Assembly: GCF_004834005.1 (NCBI RefSeq)
Contig: NZ_STFF01000005.1
Coordinates: 372,001 to 436,000, forward strand
Length of the DNA: 64,000 bases
Source of the DNA: Niastella caeni
GTDB lineage: Bacteria > Bacteroidota > Bacteroidia > Chitinophagales > Chitinophagaceae
Reading direction: 5' to 3'
Below the pieces are notes generated by a model. That model searched no databases, had not been told where the DNA came from, and saw only the letters and a program-made list of their open reading frames with translations. Shown one piece after another: positions 16,528-27,100 of this stretch (the first letter of the stretch is position 1; the number at the start of each line of letters is the position of its first letter). A program made the position numbers and the translations under genes.

Positions 16528-17193
16528 ATGAAAATTAAAGCAATTATAACAGGCGCTTCCGGAATGGTTGGTGAAGGTGTATTGCATGAATGCCTGTTGC
16601 ACCCCGATGTAGAAGAAGTGTTGGTTATTGGCAGAAGAACGGCCGGTATAACTCATCGCAAACTAAAAGAGATCCTGCATAGTAATTTTTATGATCTGTC
16701 GGCTGTTAAAGAACAACTGAAAGGTTATAATGCCTGTTACTTTTGTTTGGGCGTATCGTCTGTAGGTATGAAGGAAAAGGAGTATCACCATGTAACCTAC
16801 GACCTTACCATGCATATGGCTACCCTGCTGGCCGAGCAAAACCCCGAAATGACTTTTTGCTATGTTTCCGGCGCCGGTACCGATAGCACCGAACATGGTA
16901 AAATGATGTGGGCCCGCGTAAAAGGACAAACAGAAAACGACCTGATGCGACTGCCTTTTAAAGCCGCCTATATGTTCCGGCCAGGTTTTATGAAACCTAC
17001 AAAAGGATTGAAACATACATTGAAAGGGTATGCCTTCTTTTCCTGGTTGTATCCTGTATTAAAACCGTTGTTCCCGAATTTTGTATCTACGCTCAAAGAA
17101 CTTGGATTGGCCATGATCAATGTCACCATTCGTGATTACGACAAGCCGATCCTCGAAGTAAAGGATATTGTTAAACTGGCCAATGAGTCATAA
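16528..17193 (+). CDS. NAD(P)-binding Rossmann-fold epimerase-like protein
   Basis: Encodes 221 residues from the ATG at 16528 (MKIKAIITGASGMVGEGVL). The glycine motif TGASGMVG is the dinucleotide-binding loop of short-chain/atypical NAD-dependent epimerases of the YbjT/HTATIP2 type. YVSGAGTDSTEHGKMMWARVKG provides a YxxxK-less variant typical of the group. Substrate unknown. It is a single gene, divergent from the LLM oxidoreductase. Confidence 0.75.
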   Translation: MKIKAIITGASGMVGEGVLHECLLHPDVEEVLVIGRRTAGITHRKLKEILHSNFYDLSAVKEQLKGYNACYFCLGVSSVGMKEKEYHHVTYDLTMHMATLLAEQNPEMTFCYVSGAGTDSTEHGKMMWARVKGQTENDLMRLPFKAAYMFRPGFMKPTKGLKHTLKGYAFFSWLYPVLKPLFPNFVSTLKELGLAMINVTIRDYDKPILEVKDIVKLANES

Positions 17194-17214
17194 CACTTCA
17201 AACCCTTCAGTAAT

Positions 17215-17246
17215 AAAAAATCCCGCCTGGACGGGATTAAAAAAAC
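17215..17246 (-). terminator. Rho-independent terminator for the T9SS LamG gene
   Basis: Stem AATCCCG (17219-17225) pairs with CGGGATT (17232-17238) over a 6-nt loop. On the minus strand the stem is followed by TTTTTTATTAC, so it terminates transcripts coming from the gene that ends at 17337. The A-tract on the other side gives weak function on the plus strand too. Confidence 0.7.
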
Positions 17247-17336
17247 ATTGCTGCTTTTTTACTTTGTTGGTTAGCGCTGTCTAAACGGTGTAGGGTAAAA
17301 TCATCTCATGCGTACTGTATAATCGGGTTTAACTTT

Positions 17337-19043
17337 TTATTGAATGATCAACATTTTCCTGGAATGTTTAACGCCTTTGATATACACGTTCAGGAAATAA
17401 ACGCCATTTGACAGTATAGGCAGTTTCATGGCAATATTATTCCCGTTAAAATCTGGTTGAACCGGTATCCTGATCCCCACATTGCTTAATAATTCAACCC
17501 GGATATTTTGTGGTAATGCATTTTCCCGGAATGTTATATTAATAGTTTGATTAGCCGGGTTGGGGCTTGCAATAAAACTGCTGTTTGTAACATCCGCATC
17601 CAGCCTGGCCTTAACAGTTTGTGTATATATGGTGGTGCTATTGGCGCCAACCTGCTGTATACGATAATAAGTCATCGGGTAGAACGGGTTGTTATCCTGC
17701 GTAACATATTTTTGAGAGCCGGTATTACCAATGGCAGCAATGGTCTTGATTGCTTCCCAGGTAACGCCGTTGGCCGATCTTTCCACAATATATTTATCGC
17801 TGATCGTTTCCTCCTCGGCAGTCCAGCTTATTGTTACCGTGCCGTTCTGTGCCGGTGTTGCAGCAAAGGCGCTTATGTGTACAGGAAGTACAGAACATAA
17901 CACGCCGCCTGCTACTTCTGAACCAACCGCATAGAAAGCCGAGGGATTGTTTTGGTTGTTATAAGAAGTCGCTATCCAGTTGGCATTTCGTGTGGTGCTT
18001 GAAATTCTGAACTCATCAAAATTTCCGTAAAGTCCGTTATCTGCTGCGTACTGCGACCTGCCAAAATAGTTCCTGTCGTTGGTTCCAAGGCTGCTTGGGT
18101 CAAGGGTTATGCCACCAGTATTGGTGGCATTGGCAGCCCCATCATAATATAATACGCCTGTGTTGGCCGTGGCGTCGATAGTAAGAGCAAAATGGTGCCA
18201 GGCGCCCGTTCCTGTAGAGGTGCCTGATGATACCTGTTGTTCAGCCCCATTGCCGGCTGTAGTAATTGCAAAACGTTTTATGCCGTTACCACCGATACTG
18301 GGACAGAGGAACATGTTGAAATTGGTATTTCTACCAAAATCAAAAATTCGTTCCCAGCTGGTAGCAACATCATCCAGGTACACCCATCCTTCAAATGTAA
18401 AATTGGTTACAGTGTTGAAGATATTGTCTGGTAACCGTAAGTGCCTGGTAGCTCCTCCTGAAACAAATGGATTATTGTTTAGCCGGCGCCCTTCACCGAT
18501 CTTGCTGGCAGTTAAATTAGCTGTACTATTATCAGTAAGGTTCCTGGTGTTTGATGTGGCATCGGTAACACTGCTATTAAAATGATATACGCCCATATAA
18601 TCGGCATCCCATACTGTGGTAGAAGAGGGGTCAGCGCCTACGCCTGTCTTTCCATAGAACATATAAATAATGGTGTTGCTTCCATTTATAAGTGTTGGAA
18701 GCCTTACCCATGCTACCAATGTTCCACTGGTAGCTACATACCGCTCAATTTGCATCGGTAATATGGTGCTGCAATCGGGGAGGGTAAATATAATATCATA
18801 CCCGTTGGCGTTTTGAATATGTCCGCCATTACCAGTTGTTCTTAAGTCATTATCCGACAAACTGATTAAAACGGGAAAATTGGTTACGGTTCCTGAGATC
18901 TGGGAACCTTGTATGGTAATAGTTTTTCCATACGTGTAACCGGATAGTTGGGCATTCAGATGTTTACTAAAAAACATCACTGGTACGAATAGACAGAAGA
19001 ATCCCTTCTTCAAAGTGCTACTCTTTACTTTGAATTGTTTCAT
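17337..19043 (-). CDS. Secreted DUF2341/LamG-domain protein with T9SS sorting signal
   Basis: A 568-residue exported protein. A signal peptide (hydrophobic GFFCLFVPVMFFSKHLNA, cleavage before QLSG) is followed by a DUF2341 domain (FPVLISLSDNDLRT ... GSNTIIYMFYGKTG, about 55-150). Next is a concanavalin-like LamG domain (FEGWVYLDDVATSWERIFDF, about 200-360), a fibronectin-like stretch and a C-terminal type A sorting domain (NPANQTINITF ... GVYFLNVYIKG). The tail directs export by the type IX secretion system. A surface glycan-binding role is inference. A candidate FNR-type box lies 135 nt upstream. Confidence 0.85.
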   Translation of the reverse strand: MKQFKVKSSTLKKGFFCLFVPVMFFSKHLNAQLSGYTYGKTITIQGSQISGTVTNFPVLISLSDNDLRTTGNGGHIQNANGYDIIFTLPDCSTILPMQIERYVATSGTLVAWVRLPTLINGSNTIIYMFYGKTGVGADPSSTTVWDADYMGVYHFNSSVTDATSNTRNLTDNSTANLTASKIGEGRRLNNNPFVSGGATRHLRLPDNIFNTVTNFTFEGWVYLDDVATSWERIFDFGRNTNFNMFLCPSIGGNGIKRFAITTAGNGAEQQVSSGTSTGTGAWHHFALTIDATANTGVLYYDGAANATNTGGITLDPSSLGTNDRNYFGRSQYAADNGLYGNFDEFRISSTTRNANWIATSYNNQNNPSAFYAVGSEVAGGVLCSVLPVHISAFAATPAQNGTVTISWTAEEETISDKYIVERSANGVTWEAIKTIAAIGNTGSQKYVTQDNNPFYPMTYYRIQQVGANSTTIYTQTVKARLDADVTNSSFIASPNPANQTINITFRENALPQNIRVELLSNVGIRIPVQPDFNGNNIAMKLPILSNGVYFLNVYIKGVKHSRKMLIIQ

Positions 19044-19337
19044 GGGCCTTAACCAATTATTACTTCGGCTTTTTACGGAATCATGTGCATCAGGAAAGCG
19101 AAGTACTAAGTATAACCGATTGGATTAAGAAAAAATTGTATAAAACCCACAAAAATGTAATGGTAAACCTTTATTATTTGATAAATGTCAACGATTATAT
19201 CAATGTATAGACATTGTTTAGCACCTGGTAGGGAATCCTTCTATATTACATTAAGTGTAATTTGCATGTATAAGATATTATAAACATTAATATTTGCAAT
19301 TGCTTAAATTATATTAGTTAACACTTTCAGTTTTTGG
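19044..19337. other. AT-rich intergenic region with regulatory palindromes
   Basis: About 290 bp between two minus-strand genes. It contains an FNR-like box (19178-19191) and a perfect 6+4+6 palindrome CAATGTATAGACATTG (19201-19216). No coding frame is supported and no classical terminator for the molybdopterin gene's 5' side would be expected here. Confidence 0.5.
19178..19191. promoter_or_regulatory. FNR/CRP-like box TTGATAAATGTCAA
   Basis: Matches the FNR consensus TTGAT-N4-ATCAA at nine of ten positions. The identical 14-mer recurs at 39082-39095 upstream of the other T9SS-secreted protein gene, both on the minus strand. Confidence 0.45.
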
Positions 19338-21497
19338 TCATCTTTTGTGAAGGGGTAAATGCCTTATTCGTTTACCACCCACTTTATATACCGCGTTGGC
19401 TATGGCGGCGGCTGCAGGCCCCTGGGCCGCTTCTCCGGCTCCCATTGCTTTTTCGTTAGGTTGGTTTAATACGGCTACCTCCACCTCGGGTATCTGGCTG
19501 AACCGCATAATAGGGTAAGAAACCCAATCGCGGCTGGAGATGTGTTGCGCATCAAACCGTACCTGTTCCATAATTGTCCAACTGGCTGATTGTATCATGC
19601 CGCCTTCTGTTTGGTTTATCAATCCATCGATATTAATAACCTCGCCTGCATCAATAGCAGCCCACATTTTTTGCACTTTTATTGTTCCTTCTTTGGGTTG
19701 AACCTGTACCTGTGCGGCAACGGCGCAATAGGCTGCTGAATTTTTGTATCGGGAGAAGGCTATTCCAATGCCCGTATTGGCCGCTTGTTTTACGTCTGCA
19801 ATTAATTCCTGCACTTTCCGTATAACTGCTTTGGCGCGTTCATCTGTTAAATGCATCAGGCGAAAGGTGAAGGGATCTTTCCCTGCTTTTTCTGCCAGCT
19901 CATCCATGAACGACTCAATAGCAAATACGTTGGCATAAGCGCCCAGGCTTCGCAAAGCCGATGTTCGCAACGGACCTTTGAACATATGCCCGTTCACCTG
20001 GTAATTGGGAAAGGAATAGTAAGGTTCGGAATTGCGGAAACCGCCGCCACTAAAACCCTGTTTTTCTTTAAGCGGTGTTGAATAATATTGCGCTGCCAGC
20101 AGGTTGTTGGCATTCCCGCCCGGACGAGTGCTATGGGTGTCAGACCACAGGTCATACTGCCAGCTATTTATTTTACCTGAACTATCTAACACTGCGGCTA
20201 CTTCCATGATCATGGCGCTGCCATACGGTTCCCAGGCGTGTTCCTCTTCCCGTGTCCATTGTAGCCGGATATGTTTTCCCGGATATGCCATAGCGAGCAG
20301 CGCTACATCTGCTGCTGCGTCATCTGCTCCATTATGACCGTAACAGCCCGATCCCGGTACACCGGTTACGTCGATCTGTTCAATTTTTAATTGCAACAAC
20401 TTGGCTAAGGATTCGCGCAGGGGGAATATGCCCTGGGAGTGGGACCATACATGCAGGCGACCATTTTCGTATATGCCTACTGCACAGGAAGGCCCTATGG
20501 AGGCATGCATGTGATAGGGTTTGAAATATTGCGCTTTTATGAAGGATGAAGTGTCCGTAGGCATACTTCCTTTTTCGTTATCCCGTTTGGTTTGTACCGG
20601 TAATGTTTTTAAATAAGTGACCAGGTCAGTACCGGCAGGTAATTGGGTTCCGGCCGACCATTTGCTGTGCTTTTGTAGCCATCGTTGCGCTTTTATAGCC
20701 TGGTATTCTTCTTTGGCAATTACACCTATAAAACTTCCATTCACTACTGTTTTTAAGATGCCCGGAATGTTCTTTTGTAAAGCCTTTTCATCTAAATGTA
20801 GCAGCTTTGCTTCATAGGCCGGCGGGCGAACAATGCTTGCATACACCATACCGGGGAAACGCAGGTCTTGTATATAGAATTGTTCGCCACGCACCATGCG
20901 GTTAATATCGTTGCGCGGAATGGCTTTGCCAACCAGCTTATAATTTTCTTTAGGCTTTAAGGTAACTGGCGCCTGGATCTTATCTGTTATTTGTTTGCCG
21001 TTCAACAGTTGGTTAAATGTAATGGAACGATCGCCGGTTATAGTGCTGATCTTTCCTTCTTTCATCGTTAATTGATCAACGGAAACGTTGAGCTGTTGTG
21101 CTGCCAGCTCCAGTAATTTATGTCGTGCAGCGGCGGCCGCAAAGCGAACGGCCATGGCGCTTTGTTCAATAGAGCCGCTGCCAACAGTATATCCTTCATC
21201 AGGTGTGCGAAGGGTATCGGCCAATACAATTTCAACGTTTTCCATGGTCAGGTCAAGTTCTTCAGCCGCAACTTGTGAAATGGCTGTGCTGATGCCCTGG
21301 CCCAGTTCTAGTTTTCCGGTAAAAATGCGCACCTGTCCGTTGGCCAGCACTTCTAACCAGGCATTGATATTGGGATGTCTTTTTATACTTTCCGGCAGCT
21401 CCTGCATCATGGGTGAAGGCGCATCTATAAAAGAACCGCTTATGCTGAACCCGATAGCCAAACATCCGGTATTCTTTATAAAATTTCTTCTGTTCAT
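19338..21497 (-). CDS. Molybdopterin-binding large subunit of a xanthine dehydrogenase-family hydroxylase (IorB-like)
   Basis: A 719-residue protein with a twin-arginine-type N-terminus (MNRRNFIKNTGCLAIGFS), consistent with folded export to the periplasm. Family segments include GKLELGQGISTAISQVAAEE, a GCYGHNGADDAAADVALLA region, and the C-terminal GAGEAAQGPAAAAIANAVY holding the presumed catalytic Glu (GAGE). The length fits isoquinoline 1-oxidoreductase beta-type subunits. It oxidises an aldehyde or N-heterocycle using Mo-cytosine dinucleotide cofactor; the substrate is unknown. It lies 41 bp downstream of its iron-sulfur partner. No cytochrome or maturation gene is adjacent. Confidence 0.85.
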   Translation of the reverse strand: MNRRNFIKNTGCLAIGFSISGSFIDAPSPMMQELPESIKRHPNINAWLEVLANGQVRIFTGKLELGQGISTAISQVAAEELDLTMENVEIVLADTLRTPDEGYTVGSGSIEQSAMAVRFAAAAARHKLLELAAQQLNVSVDQLTMKEGKISTITGDRSITFNQLLNGKQITDKIQAPVTLKPKENYKLVGKAIPRNDINRMVRGEQFYIQDLRFPGMVYASIVRPPAYEAKLLHLDEKALQKNIPGILKTVVNGSFIGVIAKEEYQAIKAQRWLQKHSKWSAGTQLPAGTDLVTYLKTLPVQTKRDNEKGSMPTDTSSFIKAQYFKPYHMHASIGPSCAVGIYENGRLHVWSHSQGIFPLRESLAKLLQLKIEQIDVTGVPGSGCYGHNGADDAAADVALLAMAYPGKHIRLQWTREEEHAWEPYGSAMIMEVAAVLDSSGKINSWQYDLWSDTHSTRPGGNANNLLAAQYYSTPLKEKQGFSGGGFRNSEPYYSFPNYQVNGHMFKGPLRTSALRSLGAYANVFAIESFMDELAEKAGKDPFTFRLMHLTDERAKAVIRKVQELIADVKQAANTGIGIAFSRYKNSAAYCAVAAQVQVQPKEGTIKVQKMWAAIDAGEVINIDGLINQTEGGMIQSASWTIMEQVRFDAQHISSRDWVSYPIMRFSQIPEVEVAVLNQPNEKAMGAGEAAQGPAAAAIANAVYKVGGKRIRHLPLHKR

Positions 21498-21538
21498 ACC
21501 TGAAACAATAAATGATCGAATGTAAAATAGGTAAACAC

Positions 21539-22006
21539 TTAACCCTTTATGTTAGCCGCCCGTTTCACTGCTTTTATAATGCGGCTTTGTGTACCACACC
21601 GGCAAAGCGACCGTTCCAGGCCGGCGCGTATTTCCGCATCGCTGGGTTTAGGATTTTCATTTAATAAAGCAACTGCTGAAATTACCATTCCATTCATGCA
21701 GTACCCGCATTGCGCGGCCTGCTCCTGTACAAATGCTTCCTGTACGGGGTGAAGGGTGTCTTTTTGTGCCAGTCCCTCCAATGTAATAATGGTCTTGTTA
21801 TTTACGGCTGAAACCGGTAGCATGCAACTGGGTTCGGCTTTTCCGTTCAACAATACCATACAGGCGCCGCATTGTTGTAAACCACAGCCATATTTTGGGC
21901 CGTTCAGCGCCAATTGGTTTCGCAATACATACAATAGCGGGGTCGATGGGTGAACCTGAACAGTATGCATTTTACCGTTAACATATAATTGAATAGTGGT
22001 TTCCAT
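21539..22006 (-). CDS. (2Fe-2S)-binding small subunit (IorA-like)
   Basis: A 155-residue two-cluster ferredoxin-like subunit. The N-terminal plant-type cluster uses C41, C46, C49 and C61 (CGLQQCGAC). The C-terminal cluster uses C100, C103, C135 and C137 (CGYC ... CRC). This is the complete pattern of XDH/CoxS/IorA small subunits, which pass electrons from the molybdenum site. It is translated upstream of the large subunit on the same strand. There is no signal peptide, so it would be co-exported with the Tat-bearing partner. Confidence 0.92.
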   Translation of the reverse strand: METTIQLYVNGKMHTVQVHPSTPLLYVLRNQLALNGPKYGCGLQQCGACMVLLNGKAEPSCMLPVSAVNNKTIITLEGLAQKDTLHPVQEAFVQEQAAQCGYCMNGMVISAVALLNENPKPSDAEIRAGLERSLCRCGTQSRIIKAVKRAANIKG

Positions 22007-22155
22007 ACCTATAAGTTAAGAAAAATTGTTCGATGGGCGTGAGTCGGAAATTTGAGCTTGAATATTACAGAGATGGAATGTTAAAATCTAAATAGAGAGA
22101 AGGCGTGCGCAGGAATTAAATTATTTCAGATAATCGGGGAAGAAATTAAAAACCA

Positions 22156-22214
22156 ATTACCGGCTTTAGCACCTGTAGCTGCAACACAACAGGGCTAAAG
22201 TGTATGCCGGTAAT
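22156..22214. other. Two-tier hairpin in the region upstream of the iorAB-like genes
   Basis: ATTACCGGC (22156-22164) pairs with GCCGGTAAT (22206-22214), and inside it CTTTAGC (22164-22170) pairs with GCTAAAG (22194-22200). It could be a terminator for the small gene ending at 22265 on the minus strand, but no T-tract follows. No RNA family was recognised. Confidence 0.4.
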
Positions 22215-22264
22215 GAATGTTTAACAAAATTGATTAGATGGTAAAGGTTGTATTGCACACCTTT

Positions 22265-22471
22265 TCAGTGAGCTTTTTGAGGGCTCGCATCGTTAGTTAT
22301 TTTTTTGTCTTCCAATAACCCATTTGATTTAACCCACATGGACAGTGAAACAAGCGAAGTGAGTATCAGCAAACTCGATAGATTGTATTCGCCTTTTAAA
22401 TACATTATGGCACTTACAACGCAGGTAACGACAATGCAGGCTAGTTCTAACAGCAGGTAGAAAATTTTCAT
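22265..22471 (-). CDS. Small two-segment membrane protein
   Basis: A 68-residue protein starting MKIFYLLLELACIVVTCVV, with one hydrophobic segment at about 4-24 and another at about 32-47 (LSSLLILTSLVSLSMWV), then a polar tail. Composition and the separated transmembrane segments support a real gene, but no family is recognised. It lies alone, followed by the hairpin at 22156-22214. Confidence 0.5.
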   Translation of the reverse strand: MKIFYLLLELACIVVTCVVSAIMYLKGEYNLSSLLILTSLVSLSMWVKSNGLLEDKKITNDASPQKAH

Positions 22472-22788
22472 TGGTACGGTTTATTTTTAAAGTGATCGAA
22501 TAAATACGGGTTTACTTATCAGTTCATGCTGATAAAATACATGCTGCTACAGAAACGTTGGTTAATTCTGAGAAAATTGGAATTGAACAGAATGTCAAAT
22601 GTGCGTAAGGAAATTGGAAATAGAATCGTGGGCAGTTAAATGTGCAAGGATATAATTGCGTTGCGTGCTTACAAATTTGGTAAGCAAATTTTAATAGTGC
22701 AAGCTTTTGTAGTGCTTTCTTTAGATATTTATTTTCTTAATGGAAAACCGCTTTAATTTACACGTGTTATGATTTTAAGCTGTTGTTT
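22472..22788. other. Intergenic region without recognised features
   Basis: About 317 bp between two minus-strand genes. No frame with coding character, no terminator and no repeat was recognised. Confidence 0.4.
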
Positions 22789-23376
22789 TTACAACTGAAC
22801 AATATTATAAATCGCAACGGGAGGGTCGAAAGATTGATCGCTTTCGGGTTGGTTGTAGATCTTCTGCACGATGTCCATGCCTTTTATCACTTTGCCAAAG
22901 GCCGCATATCCCTGTTTGTCAGGATTGTTCTCGCCGCCAAAATCAAAGCCGGGTTGATCGGCCAGGCAAATAAAAAACTCACTGGTGGCAGTGCCTGGCG
23001 CTAACCGCGCTAATGATATTACCCCTTTCTTATGTTGTATATGGGTTTGCTGCGTGGTTTCATGCGGTATGCCTGTTAGGGTATCATGCACTTTGGGGTT
23101 CGATTTGTACATGCCACCTTGTATCAACTCCGCCTTTGGCGCATTGGAAGGTTGGTTCTCATCGTTCAACACGCGGTAAAAGGAGCTGTTGTTATAATAG
23201 TTTCTTTTCACATAGGAAAGAAATGCTGCTACCGTCTTTGGCGCCTGATCGGGATATAATTCTACTTCTATATCACCTTTACTGGTTTGTATTTCAATAT
23301 GCGGGTTTTTGTATTTGGTTGAACAGGCGGCCATCAACAAAGCGATGGTAATAACAAGTAAATAGTGGTTACGCAT
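22789..23376 (-). CDS. Cyclophilin-type peptidyl-prolyl isomerase lipoprotein
   Basis: A 195-residue cyclophilin with a lipoprotein signal (LVITIALLMAAC, Cys at 18). Core segments are present: GDIEVELYPDQAPKTVAAF, NSSFYRVLNDE, ELIQGGMYKSNP, TATSEFFICLADQPGFDFGG and YAAFGKVIKGMDIV. It catalyses cis-trans isomerisation of proline bonds, here probably on the periplasmic face of a membrane. A 26-residue insertion (NENQPSNAP to HETTQQTHI) enlarges the loop before the SEFF motif, as in other Bacteroidota homologues. It is a single gene. Confidence 0.9.
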   Translation of the reverse strand: MRNHYLLVITIALLMAACSTKYKNPHIEIQTSKGDIEVELYPDQAPKTVAAFLSYVKRNYYNNSSFYRVLNDENQPSNAPKAELIQGGMYKSNPKVHDTLTGIPHETTQQTHIQHKKGVISLARLAPGTATSEFFICLADQPGFDFGGENNPDKQGYAAFGKVIKGMDIVQKIYNQPESDQSFDPPVAIYNIVQL

Positions 23377-23580
23377 TATAGAATTTTAACAATGCAAAAT
23401 ACGTTTTATTGCTTGATTGTTTTATTGTTTGATGGCTGGTTCTAATAATGTTAAAGAAATAAAAAGGCGAAGTTAACGAAGTCACAAATGGTCTTTTTAA
23501 AGTGAACCATGACTAAACCGGCAGCAAATTGGATGATCTTATATACGACCACTCTTTATTCACTTTTAAAACACCCGGTC

Positions 23581-24033
23581 ATGAAATCAGTTTTACGCTT
23601 AACCTTTTTATTTGTTGCCATAGCTGCTTTATCCAGTTGTTCAAAAGTAATCGTTGAAGTACAACCTGCTATTACCGGTTCCTGGGTACTTACCGATGCC
23701 GCCCACAAAGATTCCTATGGTTGGTATACTGTTAACACAGGTATTGAAAATGGCGTTTTCACTTTCTATAGCAATGGTAGAGCCCGGTATGTAGAGAATG
23801 GCACTACGCTCGAAGGCACCTGGAACATACAAACTTTAACCAACGGTTATTACGATGAGTATGGTAACTACTATACCAATTCACACCAGGCTATGTCAAT
23901 ACACGTTTCGAACTATTATGGCGATGATACCATCGACATGTATTTTGACAATGTAAAGGTGTATTCCAATTCATTTGTAGGTACTAATTATAATAACAAT
24001 TATATCGGCCGTTACCGGTTCAGTAGGTATTAA
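23581..24033 (+). CDS. Lipocalin-like lipoprotein of unknown function
   Basis: Encodes 150 residues from the ATG at 23581 (MKSVLRLTFLFVAIAALSSC, lipobox LSSC); an earlier in-frame ATG at 23509 would bury the signal peptide. The mature protein reads like a small beta-barrel of the lipocalin-like type: ITGSWVLTDAAHKDSYGW, FTFYSNGRARYVENG, LEGTWNIQT. It ends NNNYIGRYRFSRY. No ligand can be inferred. A terminator hairpin follows 30 bp downstream. Confidence 0.7.
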   Translation: MKSVLRLTFLFVAIAALSSCSKVIVEVQPAITGSWVLTDAAHKDSYGWYTVNTGIENGVFTFYSNGRARYVENGTTLEGTWNIQTLTNGYYDEYGNYYTNSHQAMSIHVSNYYGDDTIDMYFDNVKVYSNSFVGTNYNNNYIGRYRFSRY

Positions 24034-24062
24034 TATAAGGATCTCAGAAGGGTTATAAATCG

Positions 24063-24095
24063 AAGAGCCATCCTGCTAATTGCGGGATGGCTCTT
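24063..24095. terminator. Bidirectional terminator
   Basis: AAGAGCCATCC (24063-24073) pairs perfectly with GGATGGCTCTT (24085-24095). It lies between the lipoprotein gene (+) and the converging GT117 gene (-). Confidence 0.75.
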
Positions 24096-24115
24096 AACTT
24101 AGAATACTGTTTGTT

Positions 24116-27100
24116 TTACAAAGTCCCTTTCTTTGGTTGAAATTCCTGTTCCCATTTCTCCAGTTGATTTAATAGCTGATAGCTTGAAAGAATATCTCTT
24201 GCAAACGCTGCCTGTTTGTACGACAACTCGCCTGCTTTTCCCTCCGTCAGCAACCAGGCATTGTTTACCATTTGTTCCTGCGTGTAGCTGGCATCGCCCA
24301 GGTTATGATAGTAGCGCATTTGTTGCTGCAGGTCTTTTTTCATGGAAGCAGCTACTTTCTTCGCCAGTATAAGATCGTCTGACAAATAACAGGCTTCCAA
24401 AAACTGAAGGGAATATATATTGTGCATGTTGCCCCGGTTCGATGTCATACCATAAGGAATGTTCAATTCGCTTACATTATCATCGAAGCGATGTAAAACA
24501 CGGCGTGCTTCTTCTTTCTTGCCGGCTTGTGCCAGGCTGCGTGCTACCTGGGCATGCGCCAGTTTAATGATGTTTATGCGGCGACGGTTCTCTTCATCAA
24601 AATAAACGCCATTTTTATTTGCATGTCCATAGCCGAATTGTTTCATGATGTTATTATAGGCCACCTCATTGTTCACGCCGCCGGTGTTGGTATTTTCAAC
24701 AGGCACCAGTTGATAAGTGAGGCCGTTTGATCGGATGTATTTTTCCAGTCCAACATCCTGTGCTGTTCCGCTATTGGCAAAACAGACCGGCCGCTTCCAG
24801 TTATTGCCGGCAATAACCGCTAATATGGCAAGGTCATTCTTGAACAGGAAATTTTTATTGCTCAGATCAATATGCAGCGCGTCAACTATTTTGTCGTCGG
24901 CATTTACCGTTCCATTGGTTGTTACAGTTTTTACATCAACCGGCACACTGAATTTTTGTGTTGGCATTAAATGAAACAGGTCGCCATCTTCACTGGTAGT
25001 GGTATACCGCGGATCATCGCTGCCCACTACATTTTTAAGAATATCATGCAGGTCGTAATACTTGTCCGGTTCAAACCCCGGCATTTTTGAATAGTACACC
25101 ACGTTTAGCCTGTCGCCGGCCACCTGTTCGGGTGTGAACACCACATTGAATGGATCGCTTTTATTTACCTTGTATCGCAATTGATCTATGCCCCAGTCGG
25201 TGCCAATAAGCGTACTCACCACTACGCGCACGTCTTTTCTAATGCCTTCCACTTCCTGGGCATACCATAAGGCATAGGAGTCGTTATCTTCTGCTGTAAA
25301 TAATATGGCATTGGGCGGACAACTATTCAGGTAATTTCTGGCAAGGTCCAGCGCCAGTGTTTTCCGGCTGCGATCATGATCATCCCAGCCCTGCTGCGCC
25401 ATCAATACAGGTACGGCCAGCAGGCAGATGGTACTGGCTGCGTAAGCGGCTACCGGTGTTTTGGTAATTTTTTCAAGCACCTGTTTTGCCCATAATACGC
25501 CTAATCCTATCCAAATAGAAAATGCATAGAAGGAACCAACAAAAGCATAATCACGTTCGCGTGGTTGATAGCCCGCCTGGTTAAGAAAGATCACAATTGC
25601 CAAACCGGTGCAGAAGAATAATAATCCGTTTACCAGCAGATCGCGGCGGTTACGTTTCCATTGAAACAATAAGCCCGCTACACCTAAAAATAGCGGCAAC
25701 AAATAAAACTTATTGTATGCTTTGTTATCGATGTGCGTGCTGTCGGGCATTTTTGCCTGGTTGCCATACATGGCATTATCTATAAATGAAATGCCGCTGA
25801 TGAAGTTACTATCGCGTGGATTGCCAAAGCCCTGCAGATCGTTTTGCCGGCCGGCAAAATTCCACATGAAATACCGCATATACATCCACCCTGCCTGGTA
25901 CTTCGTAAAATATTCCAGGTTATCGCCCATGGTGGGTGTATCATCGGGCGAGAGTCCGGCAAATTGACGATAACAATCTACTTGCCCGCGTTCGTTATCT
26001 GCATCATACATGCGGGGAAAGAAATGCGATGAAGGCGCATTGCCCCAGTCTTGTTTGTACCGGGAACCTGTTACTTCGTATTTATCTTTCCCTTTTACAT
26101 ATTGATCACCGGTTTTAACAAAAGGCGCTTTGTCTGTAAAATCAGGCCCGAATAAAATGGGCCAGTCGCCATATTTTTCCCGGCTGAGATAGCCTTCGAG
26201 GTTAATAGGGTTGTCGATGTTGTACATGTCAACGCTGGGGTTGGCGTTTGACCTGATCATGGTGGTGAGGTAAGTAGAATAACCAAGCAGCATAAAGGCG
26301 CTGCTCCACAGGCCGAGTGTAAGATAGTTGAGTCTTTTTTTGTTGGCGTAGCGGATACCCCAGAAAATGCCTGCGGCTATCAGTAGAAAGAAGAAGGCAA
26401 AGCCAACATAGAAAGGCGTTCCCAGTTCGTTTACAAAATAAATATCAAATGCGCCTGCTCCTTTAATGGTGTATACAATAATGAATTTCATTACAAAGCC
26501 GGTGATTGCACAACCAGTAAGGAATGCAAGGATCGTGTTTCGCTTTGTTACTTTAAATCGTTTGAAATAATACACCATAATAATGGCGGGGATGGTAAGC
26601 AGGTTCAACAGGTGAACCCCAATGGAAAGGCCCATCATGTAAAAGATAAATATGAGCCATTTGTCGGCGCCGGGTTTATTTGCCTGCTGTTCCCATTTTA
26701 AAATGGCCCAGAATACAAGCGCTGTAAAGAATGATGATAGCGCATATACTTCTCCTTCAACGGCACTGAACCAGAATGAATCAGAGAATGTATAGGCAAG
26801 TGCACCAACCACACCGGCACTAATTATGGCGAAGATGGATTGCCGGGTAAGCGGTTCGTCATTTTTTTGTACCAGCTTACGTGCAAAGTGGGTGATGGTC
26901 CAGAATAAGAACAGAATGGTTAACCCGCTTACGATCGCGCTCATGCTGTTTACTGCCAGGGCAGCATTGTGTGGATCGTTTCCAAATAGAATAATAAAAA
27001 GCCGGGCTATTAAAATAAACAAGGGGGCGCCGGGTGGGTGAGGAATACCCATGGTGTATGCTGTTGAAATAAATTCACCGCAGTCCCATAGGCTAACAGT

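Noticed and set aside
19338..22006. Third subunit (cytochrome c) and maturation factor genes expected next to an IorAB-type pair
   Set aside because: No such gene is present on either side; the neighbours are a small membrane protein and a T9SS protein, so only the two-subunit call is supported.
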